Of a DNA stretch of 64,000 bases, positions 43,367-52,679 are shown piece by piece (positions within the stretch are counted from its first letter, which is position 1; each line of letters begins with the position of its first letter). The notes under the pieces are model-generated. The model worked only from the letters and a program-made list of their open reading frames with translations, made no database searches and was not told the DNA's origin. Source of the DNA: F1-60-MAGs104 sp964355975. GTDB lineage: Bacteria; Planctomycetota; Phycisphaerae; Phycisphaerales; SM1A02. Location: contig CAYHFW010000005.1 of assembly GCA_964355975.1 (NCBI GenBank), forward strand, positions 1 to 64,000, in the 5' to 3' direction. The position numbers and the translations under genes were made by a program.

Positions 43367-46300
43367 TTAGATAACCGGAGCTGCTGCTTCGCCACCAACT
43401 TTTTCAAGTTGAATGTTGAGGCAGAGTCCCTTGATTTCCTGGCACAAGACGTCGAACACCACAGGCATTCCAGCTTGCAGTGTGTTGTCGCCCTTCACCA
43501 TCGACTCGTAGATCTTCTGTCGACCTTCGATATCGTCGCTCTTCACGGTGAGAAGTTCTTGCAGCACATACGCAGCGCCGTACGCCTCGAGTGCCCACAC
43601 TTCCATCTCGCCGAATCGCTGGCCTCCAGTGCGCGCCTTTCCGCCCAGTGGTTGCTGGGTGATGAGGCTGTATGGCCCAGTCGATCGCGCATGAATCTTG
43701 TCGTCGACCAAGTGGTGCAACTTCAGGATGTACATGTAGCCGATTGAGGTGCGTTGATTGAACGCTTCTCCGGTGCGGCCGTCGAACAACTGAACCTTGC
43801 CGTCCTCAGGCATGAGCGCGAGCAATTCGCGTGCGCCGCCTGGATTCTTGCCGGTTGCTTCGAACGCTGCAACACGATCATTGACGTGCGCATTCGCTTC
43901 ACGGATCGCATCAAAGATCTCAGACTCTTTCGCACCGTCGAAGACGGGGGTGACAGCCTGGAATCCGAGAACGCGCGCAGCCCAACCGAGATGTGTCTCC
44001 AAGATCTGCCCGACGTTCATACGACTTGGAACGCCCAGCGGATTGAGCAACACTTCGACTGGCGTGCCGTCTTCAAGGAATGGCATGTCAGCTTCTGGAA
44101 CGATGCGTGCAATGACTCCCTTGTTTCCGTGGCGACCTGCCATCTTGTCACCAACCGACAATTGCCGCTTGGTGGCGAGATAGACCTTCACCATCTCGAG
44201 AACACCCGAAGGAAGTTCATCGCCGCGCTTCATGTGATTGACGCGTCGTTCCTTCTCTCGAAGCAACTTCTGAATACGTGGCCAGAACTGACCGTGCGTG
44301 ACGAGAGCTTGTTCGCGAGTCTCTTTCGAGCCCTTGATCCACTTCTCGCTGAAGCCATCGATCTGTTCGAGGATGACGTCTGGAATGTCGCTCGCACCGA
44401 TGCGCTGACGGGTGGATGGATCAACCATCTCCGTGCCGATGATGCGGTTGATTTCGGTGGCCATCTGGCGGAAGAGTTGGATGCACTTGCCATCCATCAG
44501 TTGCTCGTACGCGGTGATGTCCTTCTTGAGTTGACGCTTCTGCTCATCATTCTGGTGTTGACGACGGCTGAATCGCTTTGCACCGATGACAACGCCCTCG
44601 GTGCCTGCTGGCACTTCGAGCGAATCGTTCTTGACGTCTTCTCCAGCACGTCCGAAGATCGCGTGCAGCAACTTCTCTTCTGGAGAGAGTTCGCTCTTGG
44701 ACTTCGGGCTGACCTTTCCGACCAAGATGTCGCCTGGGCGCACGCGTGCACCGACGCGAATCACTCCGTGCTCGTCGAGGTTGCGAAGCATCTGCTCGGA
44801 GACGTTTGGGATATCTGCGGTGAACTCCTGACGGCCGAGTTTCGTTTCACGCACTTCCACATCGAACGATTCGATATGGATCGAGGTGAACGTGTCATCC
44901 TTGACGAGGCGCTCGCTGATCACGATCGCGTCTTCAAAGTTGTAACCGTCGAAGGTGTTGAAGGCGACCAACACATTCTTACCGATCGCCAATTCACCTT
45001 GTGAGGTGCTTGCGCCGTCTGCGAGAATCTCGCCAGCCTTGACCCGTTGTCCGAGTCGCACGATTGGCTTCTGATTCTGGCAAGTCTTCTCATTGAGTCC
45101 GACGAACTTGCGGAGCACGTACTCATCGGCGTTATCGATGATGACGCGTTCTGCGTCGACCATCGTCACAACTCCAGCACGTTCTGCGCGCACGATCATG
45201 CCGCTGTACTTGCCGACGATCTTTTCCATACCCGTCGAGACGAGCGGGGGATCGACCTTGACGAGAGGAACAGCCTGTCGCTGCATGTTCGATCCCATGA
45301 GCGCGCGATTCGCATCGTCATGCTCAAGGAATGGAATGAGCGCCGCAGAAACACCGACCGTCTGCTTTGGACTGATGTCGACGTATTGCACTTCGGTTGA
45401 ATCAGCAGCAACGAGATCGCCGCCCTTGCGCACAAGGACGATTTCTTCCGCGATGTTGCCAGTCGGATTGAGTGTCTCGCTTGGCGCAAGAACGCTCTTC
45501 AACTCTTCGTCGGCCCGCAAACTGATCGTCTTCCCAGTCGCCTTGCGCGACTTGATTTCGCGGTAGGGAGTGAGGAGGAATCCGTAATCATCCACGCCTG
45601 AGTAGATGCCGAGGCTCGCGATGAGTCCGATGTTCGCACCTTCAGGTGTTTCAATCGGGCAGATGCGACCGTAATGCGAGATATGCACGTCGCGCACTTC
45701 GAAGCCAGCGCGCTTGCGGTTCAAGCCGCCTGGTCCGAGCGCTGAAAGTCGGCGTTCGTGCACGAGCATCGAAAGCGGATTCGTTTGATCGACGACCTGC
45801 GAGAGTTCGCTGCGACCAAAGAAGAATTCAATCGCACTTGAGATCGACTTCGAATTGACGAGGTCGGCGATCTTGTATGAGGTATCTGCTGGATCCTTCA
45901 CACTCATGCGCTCTTGCACAGTGCGCTTCAGTTTGAGGAAGCCCTTGCGCATCTCTTCGGTTGAGAGTTCGTCGAGCGTTCGCAGACGTCGATTGCCCAA
46001 GTGATCGATGTCATCGATGTGTGCGCGCGATCGGCGATTCGGATCGGCGGGGCGGCGCAACTCCATCATGTAGCGAATGACAGCGAGGAAGTCTTCTGCA
46101 CGCAGATGTTGTGCGCTCTCGCCCACTTGCTTGTAATCAGCATCATCAGCGAACTTGCGGTTGACACGGAAACGTCCCACGCGACCCAATCGATATCGAT
46201 TGGTGTCGAGGAACTTCTCCATGAACAGATCTTTCGCCTTATCAATCTGCGGTGGATTGCCCGGACGCAGGCGTGCGTAAAGCCGCAAGAGGGCAGCTTC

Positions 46301-47191
46301 GTGCTCGGTGGCTTCCGCGAGGAAGTCGAGCTTCTCTTCAGCGATCGTGTTCAGGATCAGGGGATCGCCAGGATTGCAAATCGCACGAACTGACTTGAGC
46401 GCGCTCGCCTGAATCGTTGCGACTTTGTCGCCAAATGGCAGACCGATCTTGCAGAGTTCTTCGCCCGTGTCTTGATCGATGATGAGTTCGGCGGAGTAGT
46501 GCTCAGCGCGCAGTTTTTCAACGCGCACATCTTCGACCTCGTAGAAGAGTTCCAAGAGTTTCTCGGTATCCGAGAATTTCTCGTCCATCGCACGCAGGAA
46601 GGTGGTCGCGGCCAACTTCGTGGACTGATCGATGCGCATTGCAAGGACGTCCTTCTTTGTGACCTCGAGTTCGATCCACGATCCGCGCTCTGGAATGATG
46701 CGAGCGCTGTGCAGTGGGCGGTCGCCAAAGCTCGAGGCGATCGAGAAGTCGACGCCAGGGGAGCGATGCAACTGGCTCACGATGACGCGCTCGGAACCGT
46801 TGACGATGAACTCGCCACCGCCGAGGAGAATCGGAATGTCGCCAAGATAAATATCTTCTTCGAGTTTCTCTGCAGATCCCTCGCGCGAGAGGCGCATCTT
46901 TACGCGCCATGGGTAGCCGTAGGTCAATCGCAACTCACGACACTCCGCCTCGGTGTGCTGTGGTTCGCCGAATGAGTACGAGATGAACTCGAGCTTCATC
47001 TGCCCGTCGTAACTCTCGACTGGAAAAATCTCCTGCAGCAGGGACTGCAATCCGAGGTGTTCCTTGCGCTCGCCCGGGGCGGCATCTTTTTGCAAGAAGC
47101 GCTCGTATGCAGCTTGCTGCACGCGGGTCAGATTCGGAACAGGAATCGCGTCTCCGCGCTTCGAATAGTCACGGACGTTTCTCGTGGTCAT
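43367..47191 (-). CDS. rpoB: RNA polymerase beta subunit
   Basis: A 1274-residue second subunit of RNA polymerase. Recognisable are the rifampicin-pocket region FFGRSELSQVVDQTNPLS, SALGPGGLNRKRAGFEVRDVHISHYGRICPIETPEG, and the C-terminal HGNKGVIARIVPEADMPFLEDGTP and MEVWALEAYGAAYVLQE. Start at 47191 is preferred because GAGGTG lies just upstream; the frame extends nine codons further. Asp (DQTNPLS) and other pocket residues look like wild type. Confidence 0.97.
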   Translation of the reverse strand: MTTRNVRDYSKRGDAIPVPNLTRVQQAAYERFLQKDAAPGERKEHLGLQSLLQEIFPVESYDGQMKLEFISYSFGEPQHTEAECRELRLTYGYPWRVKMRLSREGSAEKLEEDIYLGDIPILLGGGEFIVNGSERVIVSQLHRSPGVDFSIASSFGDRPLHSARIIPERGSWIELEVTKKDVLAMRIDQSTKLAATTFLRAMDEKFSDTEKLLELFYEVEDVRVEKLRAEHYSAELIIDQDTGEELCKIGLPFGDKVATIQASALKSVRAICNPGDPLILNTIAEEKLDFLAEATEHEAALLRLYARLRPGNPPQIDKAKDLFMEKFLDTNRYRLGRVGRFRVNRKFADDADYKQVGESAQHLRAEDFLAVIRYMMELRRPADPNRRSRAHIDDIDHLGNRRLRTLDELSTEEMRKGFLKLKRTVQERMSVKDPADTSYKIADLVNSKSISSAIEFFFGRSELSQVVDQTNPLSMLVHERRLSALGPGGLNRKRAGFEVRDVHISHYGRICPIETPEGANIGLIASLGIYSGVDDYGFLLTPYREIKSRKATGKTISLRADEELKSVLAPSETLNPTGNIAEEIVLVRKGGDLVAADSTEVQYVDISPKQTVGVSAALIPFLEHDDANRALMGSNMQRQAVPLVKVDPPLVSTGMEKIVGKYSGMIVRAERAGVVTMVDAERVIIDNADEYVLRKFVGLNEKTCQNQKPIVRLGQRVKAGEILADGASTSQGELAIGKNVLVAFNTFDGYNFEDAIVISERLVKDDTFTSIHIESFDVEVRETKLGRQEFTADIPNVSEQMLRNLDEHGVIRVGARVRPGDILVGKVSPKSKSELSPEEKLLHAIFGRAGEDVKNDSLEVPAGTEGVVIGAKRFSRRQHQNDEQKRQLKKDITAYEQLMDGKCIQLFRQMATEINRIIGTEMVDPSTRQRIGASDIPDVILEQIDGFSEKWIKGSKETREQALVTHGQFWPRIQKLLREKERRVNHMKRGDELPSGVLEMVKVYLATKRQLSVGDKMAGRHGNKGVIARIVPEADMPFLEDGTPVEVLLNPLGVPSRMNVGQILETHLGWAARVLGFQAVTPVFDGAKESEIFDAIREANAHVNDRVAAFEATGKNPGGARELLALMPEDGKVQLFDGRTGEAFNQRTSIGYMYILKLHHLVDDKIHARSTGPYSLITQQPLGGKARTGGQRFGEMEVWALEAYGAAYVLQELLTVKSDDIEGRQKIYESMVKGDNTLQAGMPVVFDVLCQEIKGLCLNIQLEKVGGEAAAPVI

Positions 47192-47326
47192 GGTCACCTC
47201 TGAAAATTCTCGTTCCAACCCAATGCGCCCTCATGCATCGTCAGCGAAACTGCCAGCGATGTGACTCGTTGCAGCCGATGATTCATGAGTTTCCGGACAA
47301 ATGCGGGGGCGCGCGCCAAGTCCAGA
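47192..47326 (-). promoter_or_regulatory. rpoB leader with hairpin
   Basis: Predicted leader of about 130 bases between a promoter box and rpoB. On the minus strand CTCATG pairs with CATGAG (47284-47289 with 47230-47235) and CATCG with CGATG (47276-47280 with 47236-47240), separated by a three-base bulge. It could be a regulatory site; no known leader family was recognised. Confidence 0.35.
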
Positions 47327-47335
47327 AGTCTAGCA
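47327..47335 (-). promoter_or_regulatory. Extended -10 box of rpoB
   Basis: TGCTAGACT on the minus strand, 52 bases downstream of the rplL terminator and about 136 bases before the rpoB start. Confidence 0.5.
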
Positions 47336-47387
47336 CCGCCCCAAAGGTTTGCGCAAGGGGGAGATGGGGGCAATCTCAAAAATTTTC

Positions 47388-47416
47388 ATAAAAAAACCCC
47401 GCCTGGTCGGGCGGGG
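47388..47416 (-). terminator. Intrinsic terminator between rplL and rpoB
   Basis: On the minus strand GGCGGGG-type arms form a perfect 7-bp GC stem (47410-47416 with 47397-47403) with a six-base loop, followed directly by seven Ts. It lies 84 bases after the rplL stop and should end or attenuate rplKAJL transcription. Confidence 0.9.
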
Positions 47417-47499
47417 CTTTAGGTTCTACGTTTCAGTCCCCAGTGAAGGGCGACTTTGCCACACGTTTGCCACACAAATGTGGCATTCCGAACGTTGGA

Positions 47500-47901
<402 letters not shown>

Positions 47902-47997
47902 ATCGAAACTCCTTACAGGTTTGCGTTCCATAGGCAATGCCACAAGGCATTATTTCATCCCCGAAGGGACCAGTGGATCGCGGTTCAAAAGACTGGT

Positions 47998-48546
47998 TTA
48001 GTTTGCTCTCGCAGAAATGGTCTCGCCCTTTTCGAGGCGAGTCTGGACTTCCTTGATGACTCCAAGCAAACGTGCTCCTGGAGCCTTGACCACCGACATC
48101 GTCTTTCGGGCTGGCGAAAGGATCAGCGTGATCAACTGCGACTGCGCTTCTTCGCGCGTTGGGAATTTGCTGAGGCGGACGACGCCATCCTTGCCATCGA
48201 ACCAAGAGCCGTCGATGCACGCGCCCATCAAGGCGAGCTTGTCGTTCTCTTTCGCCGACTTCACGAGTTGACGTGCAATCGTGACCACGCTTGTCTTGCC
48301 ATACACAATCGCGCGTGGGCCCTTGAGTCCAGGTGCGAGTGGTGCAAGCGGAGTGCCTTCGAAAGCACGTTGCGCAAGGGTGTTCTTGATGACTGTGACG
48401 CTGACGTCAGTTTCGCGCAACTGCGCACGCAACTGTGTGGTTGCTTTCGCAGCCATGCCACGAATCTCGATCAGCACAGCTCCTTCGACATCGGCAAAGC
48501 GCTTCTTGTATTCGCCGACGATCATGTTCTTGATTGGTTTGCTCAT
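47998..48546 (-). CDS. rplJ: Ribosomal protein uL10
   Basis: A 182-residue stalk base protein that anchors L12 dimers and binds 23S rRNA. MSKPIKNMIVGEYKKRF, LRAQLRETDVSVTVIKNTLAQRA and the C-terminal helix that binds L12 (TRLEKGE) fit the family. It lies 27 bases after rplA, too short a gap for the usual autoregulatory rplJ leader. Confidence 0.96.
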   Translation of the reverse strand: MSKPIKNMIVGEYKKRFADVEGAVLIEIRGMAAKATTQLRAQLRETDVSVTVIKNTLAQRAFEGTPLAPLAPGLKGPRAIVYGKTSVVTIARQLVKSAKENDKLALMGACIDGSWFDGKDGVVRLSKFPTREEAQSQLITLILSPARKTMSVVKAPGARLLGVIKEVQTRLEKGETISARAN

Positions 48547-48573
48547 TGGTTCACCTCATGAATGCGAGTCTGA

Positions 48574-49272
48574 TCAGATTGCGATTTGGACGCTCGGGCT
48601 CATCGATGCGCTGATGACGCATTTCTTGATGTACAGGCCCTTGGACGACGCGGGCTTGACTTTCGTAATGACGCCGAGGAAGTGCTCGAGATTTGCGAGA
48701 AGATCTTCGTCGCTGAACGACAACTTTCCGATCAAACAGTGGACGTTTCCGCCGTCGTCATTTCGGTACTCGACCTTGCCCGCGACATACTCGCGCACGG
48801 CGGTTGCGACGTCTGGAGCGACCGTTCCGGCCTTGGGGGATGGCATCAGTCCCTTTGGACCGAGCACTTTGCCGAGGCGGCTCACGATGCGCATCATGTC
48901 GGGGCTTGCGACTGCGACGTCGAAGTCCATCCATCCTGCTTCAACCTTTGCGACGAGGTCTTCGGCGCCAACTTCAACTGCTCCTGCAGCTTTTGCTGCG
49001 GGAGCCTTGTCACTGTTGCAGAAGCAGATGACGCGTGCGGTCTTTCCGACGCCCTTCGGAAAGGAGATCGCTCCGCGCAATGCCTGATCGGCAACCTTTG
49101 GATCAATTCCAAGGTGCACAACGACGTTGACCGTTTGGTCAAACTTCGCCGCCTTGAACTTCCGAAGTGCTTTGACTCCGTCCGCAGGTGAACTTGGGGT
49201 CTTCGCGATGAACGCCTGATTGGCGCGCACGCGCTTGCTGTGACCAATGACGACTGGTGCTTTCACTGCCAT
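48574..49272 (-). CDS. rplA: Ribosomal protein uL1
   Basis: A 232-residue L1 stalk protein. The conserved LGIDPKVADQALRGAISFPKG region, LGPKGLMPSPKAGTV and the C-terminal part GKLSFSDEDLLANL are present. L1 often represses its own operon by binding the mRNA. It starts four bases after rplK. Confidence 0.97.
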   Translation of the reverse strand: MAVKAPVVIGHSKRVRANQAFIAKTPSSPADGVKALRKFKAAKFDQTVNVVVHLGIDPKVADQALRGAISFPKGVGKTARVICFCNSDKAPAAKAAGAVEVGAEDLVAKVEAGWMDFDVAVASPDMMRIVSRLGKVLGPKGLMPSPKAGTVAPDVATAVREYVAGKVEYRNDDGGNVHCLIGKLSFSDEDLLANLEHFLGVITKVKPASSKGLYIKKCVISASMSPSVQIAI

Positions 49273-49276
49273 GGGA

Positions 49277-49702
49277 TTATGCCTCCACCGTGACGCCCAT
49301 CGAGCGTGCGGTTCCTGCGATCACTCGCATTGCTGCTTCAAGACTTCCTGCGTTGAGATCCTTCATCTTGTCTTCTGCAATCTTGCGCAGTTGTGCCTGT
49401 GAGAGCACGCCAACTTTGTCGGTGTTTGGTTTTCCGGATCCCTTTTCAATCTTGAGCGCCGAGGCGATCAAGACGGATGATGGAGAACTCTTGATTTCAA
49501 GATCAAACGTTCGGTCTGCGTAGACCGTCACGATGCAGCCAACGACGCGGCCGTTGAACTCACGTGTCGCATCATTGAACTTTGAAATGAACTGCCCGGG
49601 ATTGACGCCGTTGGCGCCGAGCACTGGTCCCAGTGGGGGTGCGGGCGTCGCCTTGCCGCCTGGGGCAAGGATCTTGAATTGCTTTGTTATTTTCTTGGCC
49701 AT
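49277..49702 (-). CDS. rplK: Ribosomal protein uL11
   Basis: A 141-residue protein of the GTPase centre. APGGKATPAPPLGPVLGANGVN and the C-terminal RNA-binding KxNTDKVGVLSQAQLRKIAEDKMKDLNA are diagnostic. Start 49702 is supported by AGGAGG eight bases upstream. It heads the rplK-rplA-rplJ-rplL unit; secE and nusG, the usual upstream genes, are absent. Confidence 0.97.
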   Translation of the reverse strand: MAKKITKQFKILAPGGKATPAPPLGPVLGANGVNPGQFISKFNDATREFNGRVVGCIVTVYADRTFDLEIKSSPSSVLIASALKIEKGSGKPNTDKVGVLSQAQLRKIAEDKMKDLNAGSLEAAMRVIAGTARSMGVTVEA

Positions 49703-49808
49703 GGTTTTGAACCTCCTACCCAAATGTCCCCAACGAGGGGAGGTGCCGGCTCAGCCAAGATCCGGCGCATTCAAGTAGTTCGTGCGGTCTGAGATTGAAG
49801 AGTCGAGG

Positions 49809-49817
49809 AATGTAGCG
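49809..49817 (-). promoter_or_regulatory. Extended -10 box of rplK
   Basis: CGCTACATT on the minus strand, implying a leader of about 100 bases before rplK. Confidence 0.45.
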
Positions 49818-49927
49818 CTGCGCTGCAGTTGGCGCAAGTGGGTTTCAGAAAGATCTTGCCACCACCTTCGCCACAGGCTGTGAAGAGCCCAAACTTGAGG
49901 GCGCGCGTGGCGGCGCCATCTCTTCTA

Positions 49928-49933
49928 TAGGAT
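49928..49933 (+). promoter_or_regulatory. -10 box TAGGAT for leaderless tyrS
   Basis: TAGGAT-TCAACA-ATG: the transcript should begin on the tyrS start codon. No ribosome binding site is present. Confidence 0.55.
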
Positions 49934-49939
49934 TCAACA

Positions 49940-51220
49940 ATGACGAGTGGATTCATTGCCGACCTGACTTGGCGCGGTTTACTGCACCAAACGACCTCAG
50001 AAATGCTTGTGGGCCACTTGGCGACCCCAGGCAGATTGGCGTACTGCGGGTTTGATCCAACGAGCGATAGTTTGACAGTCGGAAATCTGCTTCCAATCAC
50101 GGTACTGGCCCGCTGGCAGCACGCTGGTCATCGACCCCTCGTGCTGATGGGTGGTGCGACGGGGCTCATCGGCGATCCGAGTGGAAAGAGCAGCGAACGT
50201 CAACTTCTCGACGCAGAGCAGGTGCGCCACAACATCGCTCGGCAGCGCCCGATCTTTGCACGGATTCTTGATTTCTCGGGTCACAATGCTGCATCCATTG
50301 TCGACAACGCTGATTGGTTGTTGCGATTGGGATATATCGAAGTTCTGCGCGATGTAGGCAAGCACTTCTCAGTGAATCAAATGGTCGCGCGCGATTCGGT
50401 CGCGAGCCGTTTGACGCAGCGCGAACAGGGCATCTCGTACACAGAGTTTAGTTACATGATTCTGCAAGCGTATGACTTCTTGCATCTCTATCGAACCGCT
50501 GGTTGCACGGTGCAACTCGGCGGGGCCGATCAGTGGGGAAACATTTGTTCAGGGATCGACCTCGTGCGACGAATCGCTGGAGGCGATGCATTTGGAGTCA
50601 CGAATCAGCTGGTCACGAAATCGGATGGAACAAAGATCGGCAAGTCTGAGAGCGGTGCGATCTACTTGAATGCCGATCGCACGAGTCCCTATCGGTTTCA
50701 TCAGTACTGGTTGAACTCTGCCGATGAGGACGCGCTGAAGTTTCTTCGGTGGTTCACATTTCTCTCGCAGGCGCGTGTTGAAGCAATCGCTGCCGAGCAG
50801 GCGAGCGATCCCGCGGGTCGGTCAGCGCAGAAGGCTCTCGCCGACGAGATGACGACCATGGTGCACGGCGAGTCTGAGTCGCGGCGCGCCACGGAGTGTG
50901 CATCCGCGCTCTTTCGTGGCGATATTCGATCGCTTGACGAACGTTCCGCGGCAGATGTCGCGGGGGAGTTGCCGGGATGTTCGTTGCCTCGCGAGAGTGT
51001 CGCAGCCAGCGCGAAGCCTGTGCTTGAACTGTTGATCGAGACTGGACTCGCAGCAAGCAAGCGCGAGGCGCGGGAGTTTCTTGAAACTGGCGCGGTGCAA
51101 GTCAATGGAGAGCGCGCTGCAATCGAGACACTGCTGAGTCGCGAATCATTTCTTCACGGAAAGTTTGCATTCATCCGGCGTGGAAAGCGAAACTGGGCCG
51201 TCGCGCAGTTGACTGGATGA
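49940..51220 (+). CDS. tyrS: Tyrosyl-tRNA synthetase
   Basis: A 426-residue class I synthetase. The N-terminal nucleotide fold has YCGFDPTSDSLTVGNLLPI, where VGNL takes the place of the HIGH box as in other TyrRS, LGGADQWGNI for tyrosine binding, and KIGKS (about 232-236) as the KMSKS loop. A C-terminal S4-type RNA-binding domain (SKREAREFLETGAVQVNGE) completes it. Its ATG directly follows a TAGGAT box by six bases. Confidence 0.96.
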   Translation: MTSGFIADLTWRGLLHQTTSEMLVGHLATPGRLAYCGFDPTSDSLTVGNLLPITVLARWQHAGHRPLVLMGGATGLIGDPSGKSSERQLLDAEQVRHNIARQRPIFARILDFSGHNAASIVDNADWLLRLGYIEVLRDVGKHFSVNQMVARDSVASRLTQREQGISYTEFSYMILQAYDFLHLYRTAGCTVQLGGADQWGNICSGIDLVRRIAGGDAFGVTNQLVTKSDGTKIGKSESGAIYLNADRTSPYRFHQYWLNSADEDALKFLRWFTFLSQARVEAIAAEQASDPAGRSAQKALADEMTTMVHGESESRRATECASALFRGDIRSLDERSAADVAGELPGCSLPRESVAASAKPVLELLIETGLAASKREAREFLETGAVQVNGERAAIETLLSRESFLHGKFAFIRRGKRNWAVAQLTG

Positions 51221-51225
51221 GTTGC

Positions 51226-51234
51226 CGCTAGGAT
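51226..51234 (+). promoter_or_regulatory. Extended -10 box CGCTAGGAT, leaderless start
   Basis: The TAGGAT hexamer ends exactly six bases before the ATG at 51241. A TTGACT lies 14 bases upstream of the hexamer, a somewhat short spacing for a -35. Confidence 0.5.
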
Positions 51235-51240
51235 CAAACA

Positions 51241-51771
51241 ATGACAGGGACCGCAGGTACGTACGAACTTGGTCGTTTTTCAGGGGTGTGCGCATCGTCG
51301 CAGCAACCGATCACACCAGCTCAAGAGTTTGTCGCAGCGCTCGTCGACGCCCTCGATGAGGCGGAGCGACCAATCTTGCGCCGACTCGATTTTTCCGCCG
51401 CGGTCTGGGATCAAGGCACGCGTCCCGATGGGCTCGTCTGTTTCTGGCGATCACTCGCTCCGCAACCAGGAGACCGCAAGCAGACATTTGTCGATGATGA
51501 AACTCTGCTCGAGATGGTGCAGCGGATGGGTGACGAGACAGATGCTCGCCGCAGGGGATTCCGCTGGATCCTTGCATTGGTTCTGCTGCGAAGAAAGATG
51601 ATCCGGCTCGATGGGATCGTGCACGAAGATGGAATCGAATACTGGTCGTTTCGCCCGCGCGGTTCGGATTCGGCATCGGTGCCGATTCGGGTCGCGAATC
51701 CCGGCGTTCGCGCAGATGAAATGCAAGAACTTGCCGACCAACTCGGCGAAGTGATCCGCACGGACACATGA
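51241..51771 (+). CDS. Protein of unknown function
   Basis: A 176-residue cytoplasmic protein, not recognised. It starts MTGTAGTYELGRFSGVCASSQQPI, contains a central charged helix region (DDETLLEMVQRMGDETDARRRGF, then RKMIRLDGIVHE) and ends acidic. The ATG follows a TAGGAT box by six bases, so a leaderless mRNA is likely, and its stop overlaps the lipoprotein start (ATGA). It may therefore form a three-gene unit with the lipoprotein and RDD genes. Confidence 0.65.
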   Translation: MTGTAGTYELGRFSGVCASSQQPITPAQEFVAALVDALDEAERPILRRLDFSAAVWDQGTRPDGLVCFWRSLAPQPGDRKQTFVDDETLLEMVQRMGDETDARRRGFRWILALVLLRRKMIRLDGIVHEDGIEYWSFRPRGSDSASVPIRVANPGVRADEMQELADQLGEVIRTDT

Positions 51772-52679
51772 ACTGTTCGCCATCGTGCATGGGTCTGCGC
51801 GCAAAGCATTCTTGGTTGCTTGTGGTCGTTGCGCTCGCTTCCTGTTGTCCGCAAAACTTCCACGTTGCTGCCCCTGATGGTCCTGCTCCGACTGCTGAGC
51901 AATTCGCTCAGGCGCAATCTGCGCGGGTCGCTGCACTCGGATCGCTCGCACTGCGCGGGCACGCAGAACTCACATGGCGCGATGCGAGTGGTGGGCACTT
52001 CGATGATGGCGACTTCGACTTGCTCATTCGCCCTCCTGTCGAGATGAGCCTGCGGGTGAGCAAGCTGGGAGAAAAGATCGTTTGGGTTGGCGCGGGCGAT
52101 GGGAATTGGTGGATTGTCTTTCCGCGCGAACGCCCTTCGCGCGCAGTGCTACGACCTTGGTCGGGGCAGCGTGCAATCGCTGCGATGGGGGCGGATGCGG
52201 ATGAGCAGGGGTTGAGCGCGTTACTCGTTCCGACACGATTGTTCGAAGCGCTCGGAGTCTCTGCCGTGCGCAGCGACGAGGTGCGTTCGATCGGTTGGGA
52301 TGAGACGCGCGGTGCATGGCGTATCACGCTGGCCGATCGTCAGATCTTCGCGCGCGGAGAAACTTTGCTGCCCATTGGCTGCGAGTGGTTCGATGCGAAT
52401 GAACACATCGTTGTCCGGTGCACGCTCGAAGGATTCGAGTGGGTGCGCGGCGACCGCCCAGGTGGAAACGCCTCAGTTTCGGCGCCTCTCGTGGCAACTC
52501 GAATCAATTTCGAGATCTGGAGTCGTGGCCGAAGCGCGAGCGACGGACCGCCTGACAGCGCTTGCGCATTCGCGGCAGAGACACCTTCGTACGGGGCCGA
52601 TCGCATAAAGCCGCAACTCTTCAACTGGCCTGATGTGCAGGCAGCGCTTCGTCCAGAAGTGGTCGAGGACGCACGTTGA
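51768..52679 (+). CDS. Lipoprotein with LolA-like domain
   Basis: A 303-residue exported lipoprotein. The signal ends in VVALASC, a good lipobox with Cys at the cleavage site, followed by a beta-rich region LALRGHAELTWRDASGGHF...RPPVEMSLRVSKLG that resembles LolA/LolB or DUF4292 outer-membrane lipoproteins; this likeness is by eye only. The ATG overlapping the previous stop is used; ATG 51789, closer to the hydrophobic core, is an alternative. It overlaps the RDD gene by four bases. Confidence 0.6.
   Translation: MNCSPSCMGLRAKHSWLLVVVALASCCPQNFHVAAPDGPAPTAEQFAQAQSARVAALGSLALRGHAELTWRDASGGHFDDGDFDLLIRPPVEMSLRVSKLGEKIVWVGAGDGNWWIVFPRERPSRAVLRPWSGQRAIAAMGADADEQGLSALLVPTRLFEALGVSAVRSDEVRSIGWDETRGAWRITLADRQIFARGETLLPIGCEWFDANEHIVVRCTLEGFEWVRGDRPGGNASVSAPLVATRINFEIWSRGRSASDGPPDSACAFAAETPSYGADRIKPQLFNWPDVQAALRPEVVEDAR

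Larger units (their letters stand above)
49703..49939. other. Divergent control region of rplK and tyrS
   Basis: A 237-base gap. It holds the rplK -10 box (49809-49817), a CCCC/GGGG hairpin in the rplK leader close to the ribosome binding site, and the tyrS box. A 109-codon minus-strand frame crossing it is not believable as a gene. Confidence 0.55.

Noticed and set aside
49771..50100. Minus-strand frame with a CANC motif that could suggest a small ribosomal protein
   Set aside because: Overlaps the tyrS start and promoter and does not match L33 or any known small zinc protein.
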